A stretch of DNA of 64,000 bases from Ideonella sp. (GCF_016702655.1 NZ_JADJDO010000002.1:186001-250000), one strand, 5' to 3'; shown: positions 1-8,114, counted from the stretch's first letter. Translations and numbers: made by a program. Notes: generated by a model not told the origin, from the sequence alone.

Positions 1-64
1 CGCCGGCGATCGTCGCCAGGAACTTGCCGAGGTGGCGGCGGATGTCCTTGAGCGCGAGTTCCAT
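1..64 (-). CDS. ABC transporter permease, FtsX/MacB type (N-terminal fragment)
   Basis: Only the first 21 codons lie in the window; the gene runs off the left edge. The translation begins MELALKDIRRHLGKFL, which resembles the N-terminus of MacB/LolC-like permeases, where a short basic cytoplasmic segment precedes the first membrane helix. It starts 17 bp after the stop of the periplasmic adaptor gene on the same strand. Adaptor followed by ABC permease is the usual order of tripartite MacAB-type exporters, so the two are probably co-transcribed. The substrate cannot be inferred. The family call rests on a very short stretch plus context. Confidence 0.55.
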   Translation of the reverse strand, partial: MELALKDIRRHLGKFLATIAG

Positions 65-81
65 CGCGGCCGATGCCGGCG

Positions 82-1233
82 TCAGGGCCTGGCAGATTCC
101 GCCGGCCGCACGCGCTGGCCGGCGCGCACGCCTTCGGCCGCGGCGGCGATCGTCTCGCCGCCCGCGAGGCCCTTGCGCACGAGCGCCCGGTGCTCGTCGG
201 CGCCGCCGGTCTCGACCGGCTGGAAGCGCGTGCGCCCGGCGTCGATCACGAGCACGCCCTGCACGCCGGCGCGGTCGCGCGCCAGCGCGGCGAGCGGGAC
301 GAGGATGCCGAGGTCCTCGCCGACGGCGATTGCGACTTCGGCCTCCTGGTCGATCGCGAAGCGCCTGGGCACGACATCGAAGGCGACATGCACGTCGAGC
401 TCGCGCGTCGCCGCATCGGACTGGCGCGCGATGCGCGCCACCTTGCCGGTCACGACCTCGCCGCTGCGCAGCCGGATGCTCGCCGCCTGGCCCGGCATCA
501 CGCGGCCGACCACCGACTCGTCGACGCGCGTCGCGACCCACAGCGACGCCGGGTCGACGATCTTCAGGAGCGGCGTGCCCGGAACCACGCTGCTGCCGGC
601 CTCGGCCAGGCGCTGGATCACGACGCCGTCCATCGGCGCGACGATGCGCGTGTAGGAGAGCACCGCGTCCGCATAACGTGCCTCCTGCGTCAGCGTGCGT
701 GCATCCGCCTCGCGCGCGGCGAGCGTGGCGCGCGCGGCATCGACGCCCGCCACGGCCGCTGCCGCGGCCGAGTTGGACGCGTCGACGACGGCCTGCGAGA
801 CGAAGCCCTGCGCCAGCAGCTCGGCGTCGCGGCGCTGCTTGCTGCGCGCCAGGTCGAGGTCGGCCTGCGCCTTGGCGAGCGCGGCGCGCGCGCCCTCGGT
901 GTTGCGCGCGAGCGCCTCCTGCTGGCCGGCGACGACGCCGCGGCGCGCAGCGAGGTCGCGGTCGTCGAGCGTGACGAGCAACTGGCCCGCGTGCACCGCG
1001 TCTCCGACATCGGCATGCACCTGCGTCACGGTGGCGCCGACGCGCGCCGCGAGCGTGACCGGGACGCGCGCCTGCACGCTGCCCGGCCCGACCACGCGCG
1101 CGGCGATGGCGCCCGGCGCCGCGACCACCGTCGCGACCTCGACCGCGCGCGCGAAGCGCCACCACGCCGCGCCGCCGGCGCCGACGAGCAGCAGCGTGGC
1201 CAGGGCGAGCAGGAGCAGGCGCTTGCGGTTCAT
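82..1233 (-). CDS. Periplasmic adaptor subunit (HlyD/MacA family)
   Basis: 383 residues. A hydrophobic segment at about residues 5-27 follows MNRKR and acts as signal or membrane anchor; there is no lipobox cysteine. The rest has the order expected of membrane-fusion proteins: first half of a lipoyl-like domain (about 45-95), an alanine-rich helical hairpin (about 95-190), the second lipoyl half, then beta-barrel domains. Such adaptors bridge an inner-membrane pump and an outer-membrane channel. It begins 10 bp after the MBL-fold gene and is followed at 17 bp by an ABC permease start, so it is probably the adaptor of an ABC-driven exporter. The exported compound is unknown. Confidence 0.8.
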   Translation of the reverse strand: MNRKRLLLLALATLLLVGAGGAAWWRFARAVEVATVVAAPGAIAARVVGPGSVQARVPVTLAARVGATVTQVHADVGDAVHAGQLLVTLDDRDLAARRGVVAGQQEALARNTEGARAALAKAQADLDLARSKQRRDAELLAQGFVSQAVVDASNSAAAAAVAGVDAARATLAAREADARTLTQEARYADAVLSYTRIVAPMDGVVIQRLAEAGSSVVPGTPLLKIVDPASLWVATRVDESVVGRVMPGQAASIRLRSGEVVTGKVARIARQSDAATRELDVHVAFDVVPRRFAIDQEAEVAIAVGEDLGILVPLAALARDRAGVQGVLVIDAGRTRFQPVETGGADEHRALVRKGLAGGETIAAAAEGVRAGQRVRPAESARP

Positions 1234-1243
1234 CGCTGCGCGC

Positions 1244-2189
1244 CTATTCGAATTCGAGCTCGAGGTAGACGCGGCTCGCGTTGCCCGGCATCAGCTCGGT
1301 CGCGTTGGCGAGCGACTGCCAGCGGCTGCCATCGAAACTCTTGATCGCGGCGCTCATGTCCTGCCCGGCATCGACGGCGCTCTTCATGTGCGCGCGCAGC
1401 GCGCGCAGGTAGTCGCGCGTCTGCGCCTGCGCGGTCGCGAGGTCGGTCACGCGGCCATGCCCGGGAACGATCTTCGCGGGTGCGAGGCGCTCGATCTCGG
1501 CAAAGGTCGCAAGCCAGGCCTTTGTGCGACTGACAGGGAGTCACGCCCAGCAGCCGGTCGACGTAGACCACGTCGCCGCTGAACAGCACGCGCTCGCGCG
1601 GCAGCCAGACCATCATGTCGCCCGGCGTGTGGGCGCCGCCGCGGTGGCGCAGTTCGATCGCCACGCCGCCGAGCTCGAGCTTCGCGTCGTCGGTCGCAAT
1701 CCAGCGCGCCGCCAGCGTCGGCACGGTGCCTTCGGCGCGCGGCCCGAGCGCTGCGCGCAGCGCCTCGAGCTGGTCGTTGCCGCGGCTGCGCATGTCGGCC
1801 TCGGCCTTGGCGTGGGCGATGATCTCGGCCCCCTGGGCCTTGAACCAGCCGTTGCCGAGCCAGCGGTGGTCCTGCCCGCCGGTGTTGATCACCCAGCGCA
1901 GCGGCTGCGCGGTCACGCGGCGCACCGCGTCGTGGATCTGGCGCGCGCTTTCGAAGGTGGCGCCGCTGTCGATCAGCAGCGCGCCCGCCGGCGTGACGAC
2001 GAGGCCGAGGTTGGCATTCAGGCCCTCGTTGGCGATGCTGCGCGCAAGGAAGGGCCCAGGTCGCCGATGTACGCATAGACGCCGTCGGCAACGCGCTCGA
2101 AGCGCACTTCGACCGCCTGCGCGAGGCCGGCCAGCGCGGCCAGTGCGAGCACCAGCGCCCAGGTGCGGCCGCGATGTCGGACGGCCCAT
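1244..2189 (-). pseudogene. Metallo-beta-lactamase-fold hydrolase, interrupted by three apparent frameshifts
   Basis: Three reading frames must be joined to give one protein of about 315 residues. The likely ATG (2187-2189) overlaps the upstream TGA. The signal peptide (core WALVLALAALAGLAQA) is one frame away, suggesting an extra G near 2183-2186. The frame shifts again near 2047-2060, just after GVYAYIGDLG, and again near 1536-1542, after RLLGVTP, continuing as SRTKAWLATFAEIERL to the stop. All three lie at short homopolymer runs. The fold is recognisable: NTGGQDHRWLGN, GAHTPGD, SGDVVYVDRL and PGHG. The usual HxHxDH metal motif reads TGGQDH, so its first two histidines are absent, as I recall for quinoprotein-relay or SoxH-like relatives. 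It may be a real pseudogene or an intact gene with sequencing indels. Confidence 0.7.
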
Positions 2190-2941
2190 CAGCGGCAGTT
2201 GTTGTGCAGCTTCCACTTGTCCTCGTGGCCCATGGCCTTGGCGAACTCCGGCACCTTGCAGCGTTCGGCCTCGGCCGCATCGAGCGGCGTCATCGGCGCG
2301 GCCGCGGCCTGCACGCGCTGCGCAGCGGGTGCGGTCCCGTGAGCGGTGATCAGGGCCGACGCGCCGCCGACGAGTGCGACGAAGGCGAACAGGATCGCGC
2401 CCTGGCCCAGCGCAAGCGTCCCGGCGGGCGTTGCGGGTGTCTCGCACACGCCGCCGGGGCAGAGCTGCGCCTGCTCCTTGTTGAACGCGTTGTAGACCTT
2501 GCAGCCGATGCAGATGCCGAACGCGGTCTCGAAGAACAGCAGCACGAGGCAGCTGGCGCAGATGACGAGGTTGACGGGCCCGATGACCTGGCGGATGACG
2601 AGCAGCCACAGCATCGCGAGGCCGAGCGCGAAGCCGATCGCCCACGCAAAGCGCTTCTGCGGCGCGCCCACGTACTCGGGCTGCTGCTTGCGCACGAACC
2701 ACTGGCCGACGATCAGGCTGGGCGCGTAGCGCGGATTGACGAAGATGCGGATCGTGAAGTCGATCAGGAAGGCGACGACGAACACCCGCGTCGGCTGGAA
2801 ATTGCCGGTCAGCCACGCGTTCATGAAGGCCATCATCGCGAACAGGAGCACGATGCCGGCGCCCGCGCGCACGGCGCGCTCGTTGAGCACCCGCACCGGG
2901 TAGCCTTCGATCTGTTCGCCGAAACCCAGGACGCTGCTCAT
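2189..2941 (-). CDS. DUF4395 integral membrane protein
   Basis: 250 residues from the start MSSVLGFGEQIEGYPVRVLN. An upstream in-frame ATG would add an arginine-rich, unlike extension, so it was not used. About four to five hydrophobic helices are visible, followed by the cysteine-rich segment GICIGCKVYN and LCPGGVCE typical of DUF4395 proteins. The function of the family is unknown; members often sit beside rhodanese, thioredoxin-like or metallo-beta-lactamase-fold genes, which suggests a link to thiol or sulfur chemistry. The stop overlaps the start of the MBL-fold gene, pointing to coupled translation. It is divergent from the response regulator at 3157. Confidence 0.8.
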   Translation of the reverse strand: MSSVLGFGEQIEGYPVRVLNERAVRAGAGIVLLFAMMAFMNAWLTGNFQPTRVFVVAFLIDFTIRIFVNPRYAPSLIVGQWFVRKQQPEYVGAPQKRFAWAIGFALGLAMLWLLVIRQVIGPVNLVICASCLVLLFFETAFGICIGCKVYNAFNKEQAQLCPGGVCETPATPAGTLALGQGAILFAFVALVGGASALITAHGTAPAAQRVQAAAAPMTPLDAAEAERCKVPEFAKAMGHEDKWKLHNNCR

Positions 2942-3156
2942 GACCCGTGCCCCTTCCCGTCGACGCGCAGCCCTCGCCGCGCACCCACGCCGTTGTATCC
3001 CTCGTACCCCATGACCTGGATTGGAACCCGCGTCCCGGCCTGGCGTGGCGCATGCCAGGATCGAAGTTGCATCGCCGCGTTGCGGAGGCGCAGCGTGCAA
3101 CACTGCGATACAAATCGCCCCGGCCGCGGCGCGGCGCTGGCGGCACGCTCGCGGGG

Positions 3157-3888
3157 ATGGACATGCCCGACCGCATCCTGATCGTCGACGACGACCCCGA
3201 GATCCGCCAGTTGCTGGTGGACTACCTGCTGCGCCAGGGCTTCGAGGCCGTGCCGGCGCGCAACGGCCGCGAGATGTGGCAGGCTCTCGAGCGCCACGCG
3301 ATCGACCTCGTCGTGCTCGACCTGATGCTGCCCGACGCCGACGGCCTCGCGCTGTGCCGCGACCTGCGCGCCCGCTCCGCGCTGCCGGTGCTGATGCTCA
3401 CCGCGCGCGGCGAGGAGGCGGATCGCATCGTCGGCATCGAGATGGGCGCCGACGACTACCTCGTCAAGCCCTTCAGCCCGCGCGAGCTGGTGGCGCGCAT
3501 CAAGGGCATCCTGCGCCGCACGCGCGCGCTGCCGCCCAACCTGAAGCCCGACGCGCAGCGCTGCCTGGCGTTCGCGGGCTGGAAGCTCGACACCGCAACG
3601 CGCGTGCTGACCGGCGCCGACGGCGTCGCGACGCCGCTGTCGGGCGCCGAGTACCGGCTGCTGCGCATCCTGCTCGACCACCCGAACCGGGTCCTCAACC
3701 GCGACCAGCTCGTCGAGCTGATCCACGGCCGCGAGGCTGAAGCCTACGACCGCGCGATCGACGTCCAGATCAGCCGCCTGCGCCAGCGCCTGCACGACGA
3801 CGGCCGCGAGGCGCGCCTGATCAAGACCGTGCGCGGCGAGGGCTATGTGCTCGCGGCCGCAGTGCAGGGCATGAGCTCATGCGACTGA
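3157..3888 (+). CDS. OmpR/PhoB-family response regulator
   Basis: 243 residues. The receiver domain (about 6-118) has the acidic pair DDD at 11-13, phospho-acceptor D55 in VVLDLMLPD and K104 in YLVKPFSP. A winged-helix output domain fills the C-terminal half and ends in the family signature RLIKTVRGEGYVL. The gene lies 10 bp before a histidine kinase in the same direction, forming a two-component pair. Two start codons are close together (3157 and 3163), both behind a G-rich stretch; I chose the first. Divergence from the DUF4395 operon suggests that operon, or the downstream oxidoreductase, as possible targets, but no operator was identified. Confidence 0.9.
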   Translation: MDMPDRILIVDDDPEIRQLLVDYLLRQGFEAVPARNGREMWQALERHAIDLVVLDLMLPDADGLALCRDLRARSALPVLMLTARGEEADRIVGIEMGADDYLVKPFSPRELVARIKGILRRTRALPPNLKPDAQRCLAFAGWKLDTATRVLTGADGVATPLSGAEYRLLRILLDHPNRVLNRDQLVELIHGREAEAYDRAIDVQISRLRQRLHDDGREARLIKTVRGEGYVLAAAVQGMSSCD

Positions 3889-3898
3889 ATCCAGGGAC

Positions 3899-5092
3899 AT
3901 GGCTGCCGGGACCCTCGCCGGGCGGCTGATCCTGATCCTCGCCGTCGCGCTGCTCGCGGCGCAGGTGGCGAGCCTCATGCTGCACCTGAAGGACCTCGAC
4001 GCCCTGATGGCCGCCGGGCTGCCGCGCTCCGGCGTGCCGGGGCTGGAGGCGGTGCCGATGCGCTTCTTGTGGCATGCGGGCCTGACCTTCGCGGTCGTGA
4101 TCGGCGTCTCGCTGATCGCCGTGCGCTGGATCGCGCGCCCGCTGCGCGAGATGGCCGACGCGGCGACCGCGTTCGCGCACGACATCGACGCGCCGCCGCT
4201 GCCGGCCTCCGGCCCGGCCGAGGTGCGGCGCGCCGCCGAGGCCTTCAACTTCATGCAGCAGCGGCTGCGCCAACTCGTCGTCGAGCGCAGCCGCGCGCTG
4301 GCCGCTGTGTCGCACGACCTGCGCACGCCGCTGACGCGCATGCGGCTGCGCGCCGAGATGATCGACGACCCGGCACTGCAGCAAAAGCTCGATGCCGACA
4401 TCGACACCATGCAGGCGATGGTCGACAGCGTGCTCGCCTACCTGCGCGGGATCGAGGACGCCGAGAAGGCGCAGCCGATCAACATCGAGGCGCTGCTCGA
4501 GAGCATCGTCGACGACGAGCGCTCGCTCGGGCGGCCGGTGGCGTGGGTCGAGGGCGAGGCCGGGGCCGAAATGACGACCCCAAGCTCGCTTTGTGCGGCA
4601 ACGCCGCATCCCGCTCCGCGGGACCAGCCTGCGGCTGTCCTGCGGCCTGCGGCCTTGTGCTCGCGGCCCCATGGGCCACGAAGGGGCCCCTGCGTGGCCC
4701 CTGGCGCTCAGGCGCCTTGGGGCGGCCCGGCGTCGCCTGAGCCCGTCCTCCCCTACACCGGCCGCCTCTCGGTGCTGCGGCGCGCCATCGGCAACCTGGT
4801 CGACAACGCGGTCGCCCATGGCGGCAAGGTCGGCGTTCGCCTGCACGACGCGCCGGGCGAGCTGCGCATCGTCGTCGAGGACGACGGCCCGGGCATCGCG
4901 CCGGCCGACCTGGCGCGCGCGACCGAACCCTACGTGCGCCTCGACGCGGCGCGCAGCCTGGCCGGCGGGGGTGTCGGCCTGGGCCTGGCGATCGTGCGCG
5001 ACGCCGCGGCCAGCCACGGCGGGCGCCTCGTGCTCGAGAACCGCAGCGAAGGCGGCCTGCGTGCGAGCCTGGTGCTGCCGCGCGCCGCATAG
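3899..5092 (+). CDS. Sensor histidine kinase carrying an inserted repeat-encoded segment
   Basis: 397 residues. Membrane helices lie near residues 8-28 and 60-76, followed by a HAMP-like region and the dimerisation helix with phospho-acceptor H139 in VSHDLRTPLTR. The ATP-binding domain has the N box NLVDNAVAHGG, the G1 box EDDGPGIAP and a G2 box GGGVGLGLAIV. Between the two domains, residues 225-282 or so are proline-, alanine- and cysteine-rich and unlike any kinase; they are encoded by a palindromic repeat (see separate entry). Normal kinases of this type have no such insert, so activity may be altered. The periplasmic part is short. An alternative N-terminus starting at 3879 (MRLNPGTWL) is blocked by a stop after 17 codons, which may reflect a further indel. 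Confidence 0.88.
   Translation: MAAGTLAGRLILILAVALLAAQVASLMLHLKDLDALMAAGLPRSGVPGLEAVPMRFLWHAGLTFAVVIGVSLIAVRWIARPLREMADAATAFAHDIDAPPLPASGPAEVRRAAEAFNFMQQRLRQLVVERSRALAAVSHDLRTPLTRMRLRAEMIDDPALQQKLDADIDTMQAMVDSVLAYLRGIEDAEKAQPINIEALLESIVDDERSLGRPVAWVEGEAGAEMTTPSSLCAATPHPAPRDQPAAVLRPAALCSRPHGPRRGPCVAPGAQAPWGGPASPEPVLPYTGRLSVLRRAIGNLVDNAVAHGGKVGVRLHDAPGELRIVVEDDGPGIAPADLARATEPYVRLDAARSLAGGGVGLGLAIVRDAAASHGGRLVLENRSEGGLRASLVLPRAA
4571..4744 (+). repeat. GC-rich palindromic repeat inserted in frame inside the histidine kinase
   Basis: About 174 bp (58 codons) that interrupt the kinase between its two conserved domains without breaking the frame. It begins ATGACGACCCC and contains two hairpins: arms GGGCCACG (4673-4680) and CGTGGCCC (4693-4700) around a near-palindromic centre, and arms CTCAGGCG (4707-4714) and CGCCTGAG (4734-4741). 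The string GCCTTGGGGCGGCCCGGCG (4713-4731) recurs with one change in the carbonic anhydrase gene at 61548-61566, and the left end resembles the sequence at 12815. Other boundaries are approximate. It looks like a dispersed palindromic element. Confidence 0.7.
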
Positions 5093-5141
5093 ACTCTTCT
5101 TCGCCCCCCGCCTTCAACAACTTCCGCCCAAGAGCTACTGC

Positions 5142-6287
5142 ATGAACAGCCCCGACCGCCCCGCGCGCATCACCGTGCTCGGTGCCGGCTTTGCCGGCCT
5201 GTCGACGATTCGCGAACTGCGCCGCCGCGACCCGAGCGCCGAGATCACGCTCGTCGCGCCGCGCGCCGAACTGCACTACCTGCCCGGCATCATCTGGATC
5301 GCGAGCGGCCTGCGCAAGCGCGAAGACCTGGTCATCCCGCTCGCCAACTTCCTGAAGCGCGAACGCGTGCGCCACGTCGCGGCCGAAGTCACCGGCCTCG
5401 CCGAGGGCGGGCGCGTCGTCAACACGACGGCCGGCGACGAGCCCAACGACGCGCTCGTGATCGCCACCGGCGGGCGCTTTCTGAAAAAGCTCCCCGGCAT
5501 CGAGCACGCCATCACGCCCTGCGAAGGCATCGCCGCCGCCGAGCGCATCCGCGACCGGCTGCGCGAGATGCAGGGCGGCACGATCGCGGTCGGCTTTGCG
5601 GCCAACCCCAACGAGCCCACCGCGGTGCGCGGCGGGCCGATGTTCGAGTTTCTGTTCGGCATCGACGCGCAGTTGAGGAGCGAGGGCCGGCGCGAGCGCT
5701 TCGAGCTCGTGTTCTTCAACCCTTCCACCGAACCCGGCAACCGGCTCGGCCCGAAGGCGGTGCAATACCTGCTGGCCGAGATGGCGCGGCGCGGCATCCG
5801 CACCCACCTCGGCCACAAGATGAAGCGCTTCGATGCCGACAAGGTCGTCACCGAGGGCGGCGAGTTCGCTGCCGACCTGATCCTCTTCATGCCCGGCATG
5901 ACCGGCAACGCCTGGTTCGACGCCACCGACCTGCCGCGCTCGCCGGGCGGCCTGCTGCAGGCCGACGCGCAATGCCGCGTGCCGGGGCGCGAGCGGGTCT
6001 ACGTGGCCGGCGATTCGGGCAGCTTTGCCGGCCCCGACTGGATGCCCAAGCAGGCCCACATGGCCGACCTGCAGGCCGCCGCCGCGGCCGAGAACCTGAT
6101 CGCCGACCTGCAGGGCCAGCCCGCGAACGCGACCTTCAAGGTCGAGCTGATCTGCATCGTCGACGCGATCGACCAGGGCACGCTGATCTGGCGCACGCCC
6201 GAACGCAACTGGCTGCTGCCGCGCTCGCGCCTGCTGCACTGGGCCAAGCGCGGCTTCGAGTGGAACTACCTGCGCGCGTATCGCTGA
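5142..6287 (+). CDS. FAD-dependent oxidoreductase, sulfide:quinone oxidoreductase-like
   Basis: 381 residues. The dinucleotide-binding motif VLGAGFAGLS is at 12-21, the second flavin motif is near residues 104-112 (ALVIATGG) and the third around VYVAGDSG (287-293). Overall layout matches the SQR / flavocytochrome c sulfide dehydrogenase family, which oxidise sulfide or related thiols and pass electrons to quinone or cytochrome. Of the three cysteines important in classical SQR, C127 and C338 appear to have counterparts, but the middle one (near residue 163) is missing, so the substrate is uncertain. There is no signal peptide. A small inverted repeat (CGAGCG/CGCTCG, 6297-6313) follows the stop. 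A diverged copy of its last 45 codons lies at 8983-9135. Confidence 0.8.
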   Translation: MNSPDRPARITVLGAGFAGLSTIRELRRRDPSAEITLVAPRAELHYLPGIIWIASGLRKREDLVIPLANFLKRERVRHVAAEVTGLAEGGRVVNTTAGDEPNDALVIATGGRFLKKLPGIEHAITPCEGIAAAERIRDRLREMQGGTIAVGFAANPNEPTAVRGGPMFEFLFGIDAQLRSEGRRERFELVFFNPSTEPGNRLGPKAVQYLLAEMARRGIRTHLGHKMKRFDADKVVTEGGEFAADLILFMPGMTGNAWFDATDLPRSPGGLLQADAQCRVPGRERVYVAGDSGSFAGPDWMPKQAHMADLQAAAAAENLIADLQGQPANATFKVELICIVDAIDQGTLIWRTPERNWLLPRSRLLHWAKRGFEWNYLRAYR

Positions 6288-6471
6288 CCGGTACGGCGAG
6301 CGATCGACGCTCGACCCCGCGCGCGACCTGCCTGGCGGCCATGCTGTGTACTGAGCGTCGTCGCCAATCGGGCCGCACGATGCCCGACCGCTGCGACCCC
6401 CGCGCCCTGTTCACCGCCGAGCGGCGGCGACCCGCCGCCAGTCAGCGCTCCTGCGGAGTACCATAGCGGTC

Positions 6472-6687
6472 ATGCAAGTTTCCACCGGCACCGTCGTCAA
6501 CGGCAAGGTCATTGTCGATGGCGCTCCCCTGCGGGAAGGAGCTCTGGTGGCGGTGCTCGCGCGAGGCGCGGATGAACCGTTCAGCTTGTCGGCGGCGCAG
6601 GAAGAAGAGCTTCTCGCTGCAATGGCCGAGGTTCAACGCGGTGAGTTCGTAACGCTCGAGCAACTGCTGGCCGAGCTACCGCAATAG
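6472..6687 (+). CDS. Small antitoxin-like protein paired with a ParE/RelE toxin
   Basis: 71 residues, acidic in its second half (EEELLAAMAEVQRGEFVTLEQLLAEL). It sits 9 bp upstream of a ParE/RelE-type toxin gene in the same direction, the normal position of a type II antitoxin. The C-terminal segment is of the kind that wraps around a ParE/RelE toxin, while the beta-rich N-terminal part could bind DNA. I recognise no specific subfamily. Base composition is slightly lower in GC than neighbouring core genes, consistent with acquisition. Confidence 0.65.
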   Translation: MQVSTGTVVNGKVIVDGAPLREGALVAVLARGADEPFSLSAAQEEELLAAMAEVQRGEFVTLEQLLAELPQ

Positions 6688-6696
6688 CCCTCGCGC

Positions 6697-6996
6697 ATGG
6701 CACTGCGCGTCAAGATCTCCGCGCGTGCGGCAATGCAAACACGCCGGGCTGCTGAGTGGTGGCAGCAAAACAGACCGGCCGCGCCGGGGGCGGTCGCAAG
6801 AGACATTGGGGAGTCCGTCGCGCTTCTTGCGGAGCAGCCGGGCATCGGCGCCAAGTACGAGGGGGCGCGCACGCCAGATGTCCGGCGTCTGTTCCTCGGA
6901 CGCATCGGCTACTTTCTCTACTACCGCGTCAGCGATGAAGCGCTTGAAGTGTTGGCTCTGTGGCATGCAAGCCGCGAGGAACAGCCGCGCGTGTAG
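6697..6996 (+). CDS. ParE/RelE-family toxin
   Basis: 99 residues. The features of the ParE/RelE fold are visible: an N-terminal helix-rich part with AEWWQQNRP, the central stretch PGIGAKYEGARTPDVRRL and a strand pair ending GYFLYYRVSDEALEVLALWHA. ParE members poison DNA gyrase and RelE members cleave mRNA on the ribosome; sequence alone does not decide which applies. The antitoxin candidate is just upstream, so the pair forms one operon. It lies in an island bounded by two copies of the oxidoreductase 3' end. Confidence 0.8.
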   Translation: MALRVKISARAAMQTRRAAEWWQQNRPAAPGAVARDIGESVALLAEQPGIGAKYEGARTPDVRRLFLGRIGYFLYYRVSDEALEVLALWHASREEQPRV

Positions 6997-7074
6997 CGCA
7001 ATGGCGCTCCAGCCCTGCCTTCCAGCGCACAGTCGCCGGCAAGCCGGCGCTGGCCGCTGAAGACCAACGTTGAT

Positions 7075-7536
7075 ATGGCTTGTTCCGTTCGCGCAGTGCT
7101 CGAGTCCCGTGAAGGTGGTTGCGTGTGTGGTGCGGTGCGCTTCCGCGCGCTCGGAGAGCCACTGAGAGCACACGCCTGCCACTGCACGTTCTGCCAACGC
7201 AGAACTGGTAGCGCGTTTGCCGAGGTCGCGTACTTCCTCGACAGCAGCATCGAAGTCACGGGTGGGCCGATGACAAGGTATACCCACCGGTCGGACGCGA
7301 GCGGACGATGGTTGCGAATGGAGTTCTGCCCAACTTGCGGCACCTGCGTCACCATCGCACTCGAGCGGCGGCCCGGTGAGCTGGGTATCCACATAGGCAC
7401 ACTCGACAATCCAGACTCGATCAAGCTCCGACGGCACATCTGGACGACGTCTCAACAAGGCTCCACACGGATCCCCGATGACGCCGAACGACGGACGCAC
7501 GGTCTGACCGAGTCCGATCTCGGCAGCCAGACTTGA
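7075..7536 (+). CDS. GFA (CENP-V)-family zinc protein
   Basis: 153 residues. Zinc-binding cysteines are in the expected places: GGCVCGAVRF near the N-terminus, HACHCTFCQRRTGSAF in the middle and FCPTCGTCV further on. The family is named for a glutathione-dependent formaldehyde-activating enzyme, but most small members have unknown substrates. A second, larger member (47245-47820) sits with formaldehyde dehydrogenase genes, so this copy is probably not the main formaldehyde enzyme. The start at 7075 follows the sequence AACGTTGAT directly; the same nine bases occur before the next gene. Single-gene cargo of an accessory island. Confidence 0.8.
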   Translation: MACSVRAVLESREGGCVCGAVRFRALGEPLRAHACHCTFCQRRTGSAFAEVAYFLDSSIEVTGGPMTRYTHRSDASGRWLRMEFCPTCGTCVTIALERRPGELGIHIGTLDNPDSIKLRRHIWTTSQQGSTRIPDDAERRTHGLTESDLGSQT

Positions 7537-7664
7537 GAAAAGACGCGGCGAAGGGTGGCCAACCCCTCGGTCGGAGCGGCCCGCATGGGCATCGACCGCC
7601 GCTGCACGCAAACGTTGATGCGGCGGCACAACGCTGGCCGCGGCGCATCTCGCGAAAGGCATGC

Positions 7665-8114
7665 ATGGAACCCATCGAGAGTCGCTCCGACACGAGGCAC
7701 AGGATCATCCCGGCCAGACCCTCCGAGGTCTTTGCTGCAATGAGCGATCCTGCCCGCGTTGCCAGATGGTGGGGGCCTGCGGGCTTCACGAACACGATGC
7801 ACAAGTTCGAGTTCGCTCCTGGCGGCAGCTGGCTCCTGACGATGCACGGGCCTGACGGGGCCAGCTATCCGAACGAGAGCCGCTTCACTCGCATCGTTGC
7901 CGATCGGCTGTTCGAGATCGAGCACCTCGACGGCCATCACTTCGTGCTCACCATCGAGCTGCATCCGCATGCCGGGGGCACCGAGGTGAAGTGGCGTCAA
8001 ACGTTCGACACAGTCGAGCACTACAGCCGACTGGCACAGTTCGTGGCCTGCGCCAACGAACAGAACCTCGAGCGACTCGCCGGCGAGGTTCTGGGTGGGG
8101 CGAGTGGCGCCTGA
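7665..8114 (+). CDS. SRPBCC (AHSA1/START-like) domain protein
   Basis: 149 residues from MEPIESRS. The pattern RIIPARPSEVFAAMSDPARVARWWGP and later EVKWRQTFDT is diagnostic of the AHSA1-like branch of the SRPBCC fold, a hydrophobic-pocket domain that binds small ligands. Many stand-alone members have no known role. Starting further upstream would add an uncharacteristic tail, so I used the ATG at 7665. It lies between the GFA gene and a VapBC pair with no obvious promoter. It is cargo of the island and its function is not predictable from sequence. Confidence 0.75.
   Translation: MEPIESRSDTRHRIIPARPSEVFAAMSDPARVARWWGPAGFTNTMHKFEFAPGGSWLLTMHGPDGASYPNESRFTRIVADRLFEIEHLDGHHFVLTIELHPHAGGTEVKWRQTFDTVEHYSRLAQFVACANEQNLERLAGEVLGGASGA

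Noticed and set aside
1230..3176. One long minus-strand frame that spans the MBL-fold gene and the DUF4395 gene
   Set aside because: Only its middle part (about 1550-2050) is protein-like, as the MBL-fold segment. The rest is a wrong frame over the neighbouring gene, or MBL-fold sequence in a shifted frame.
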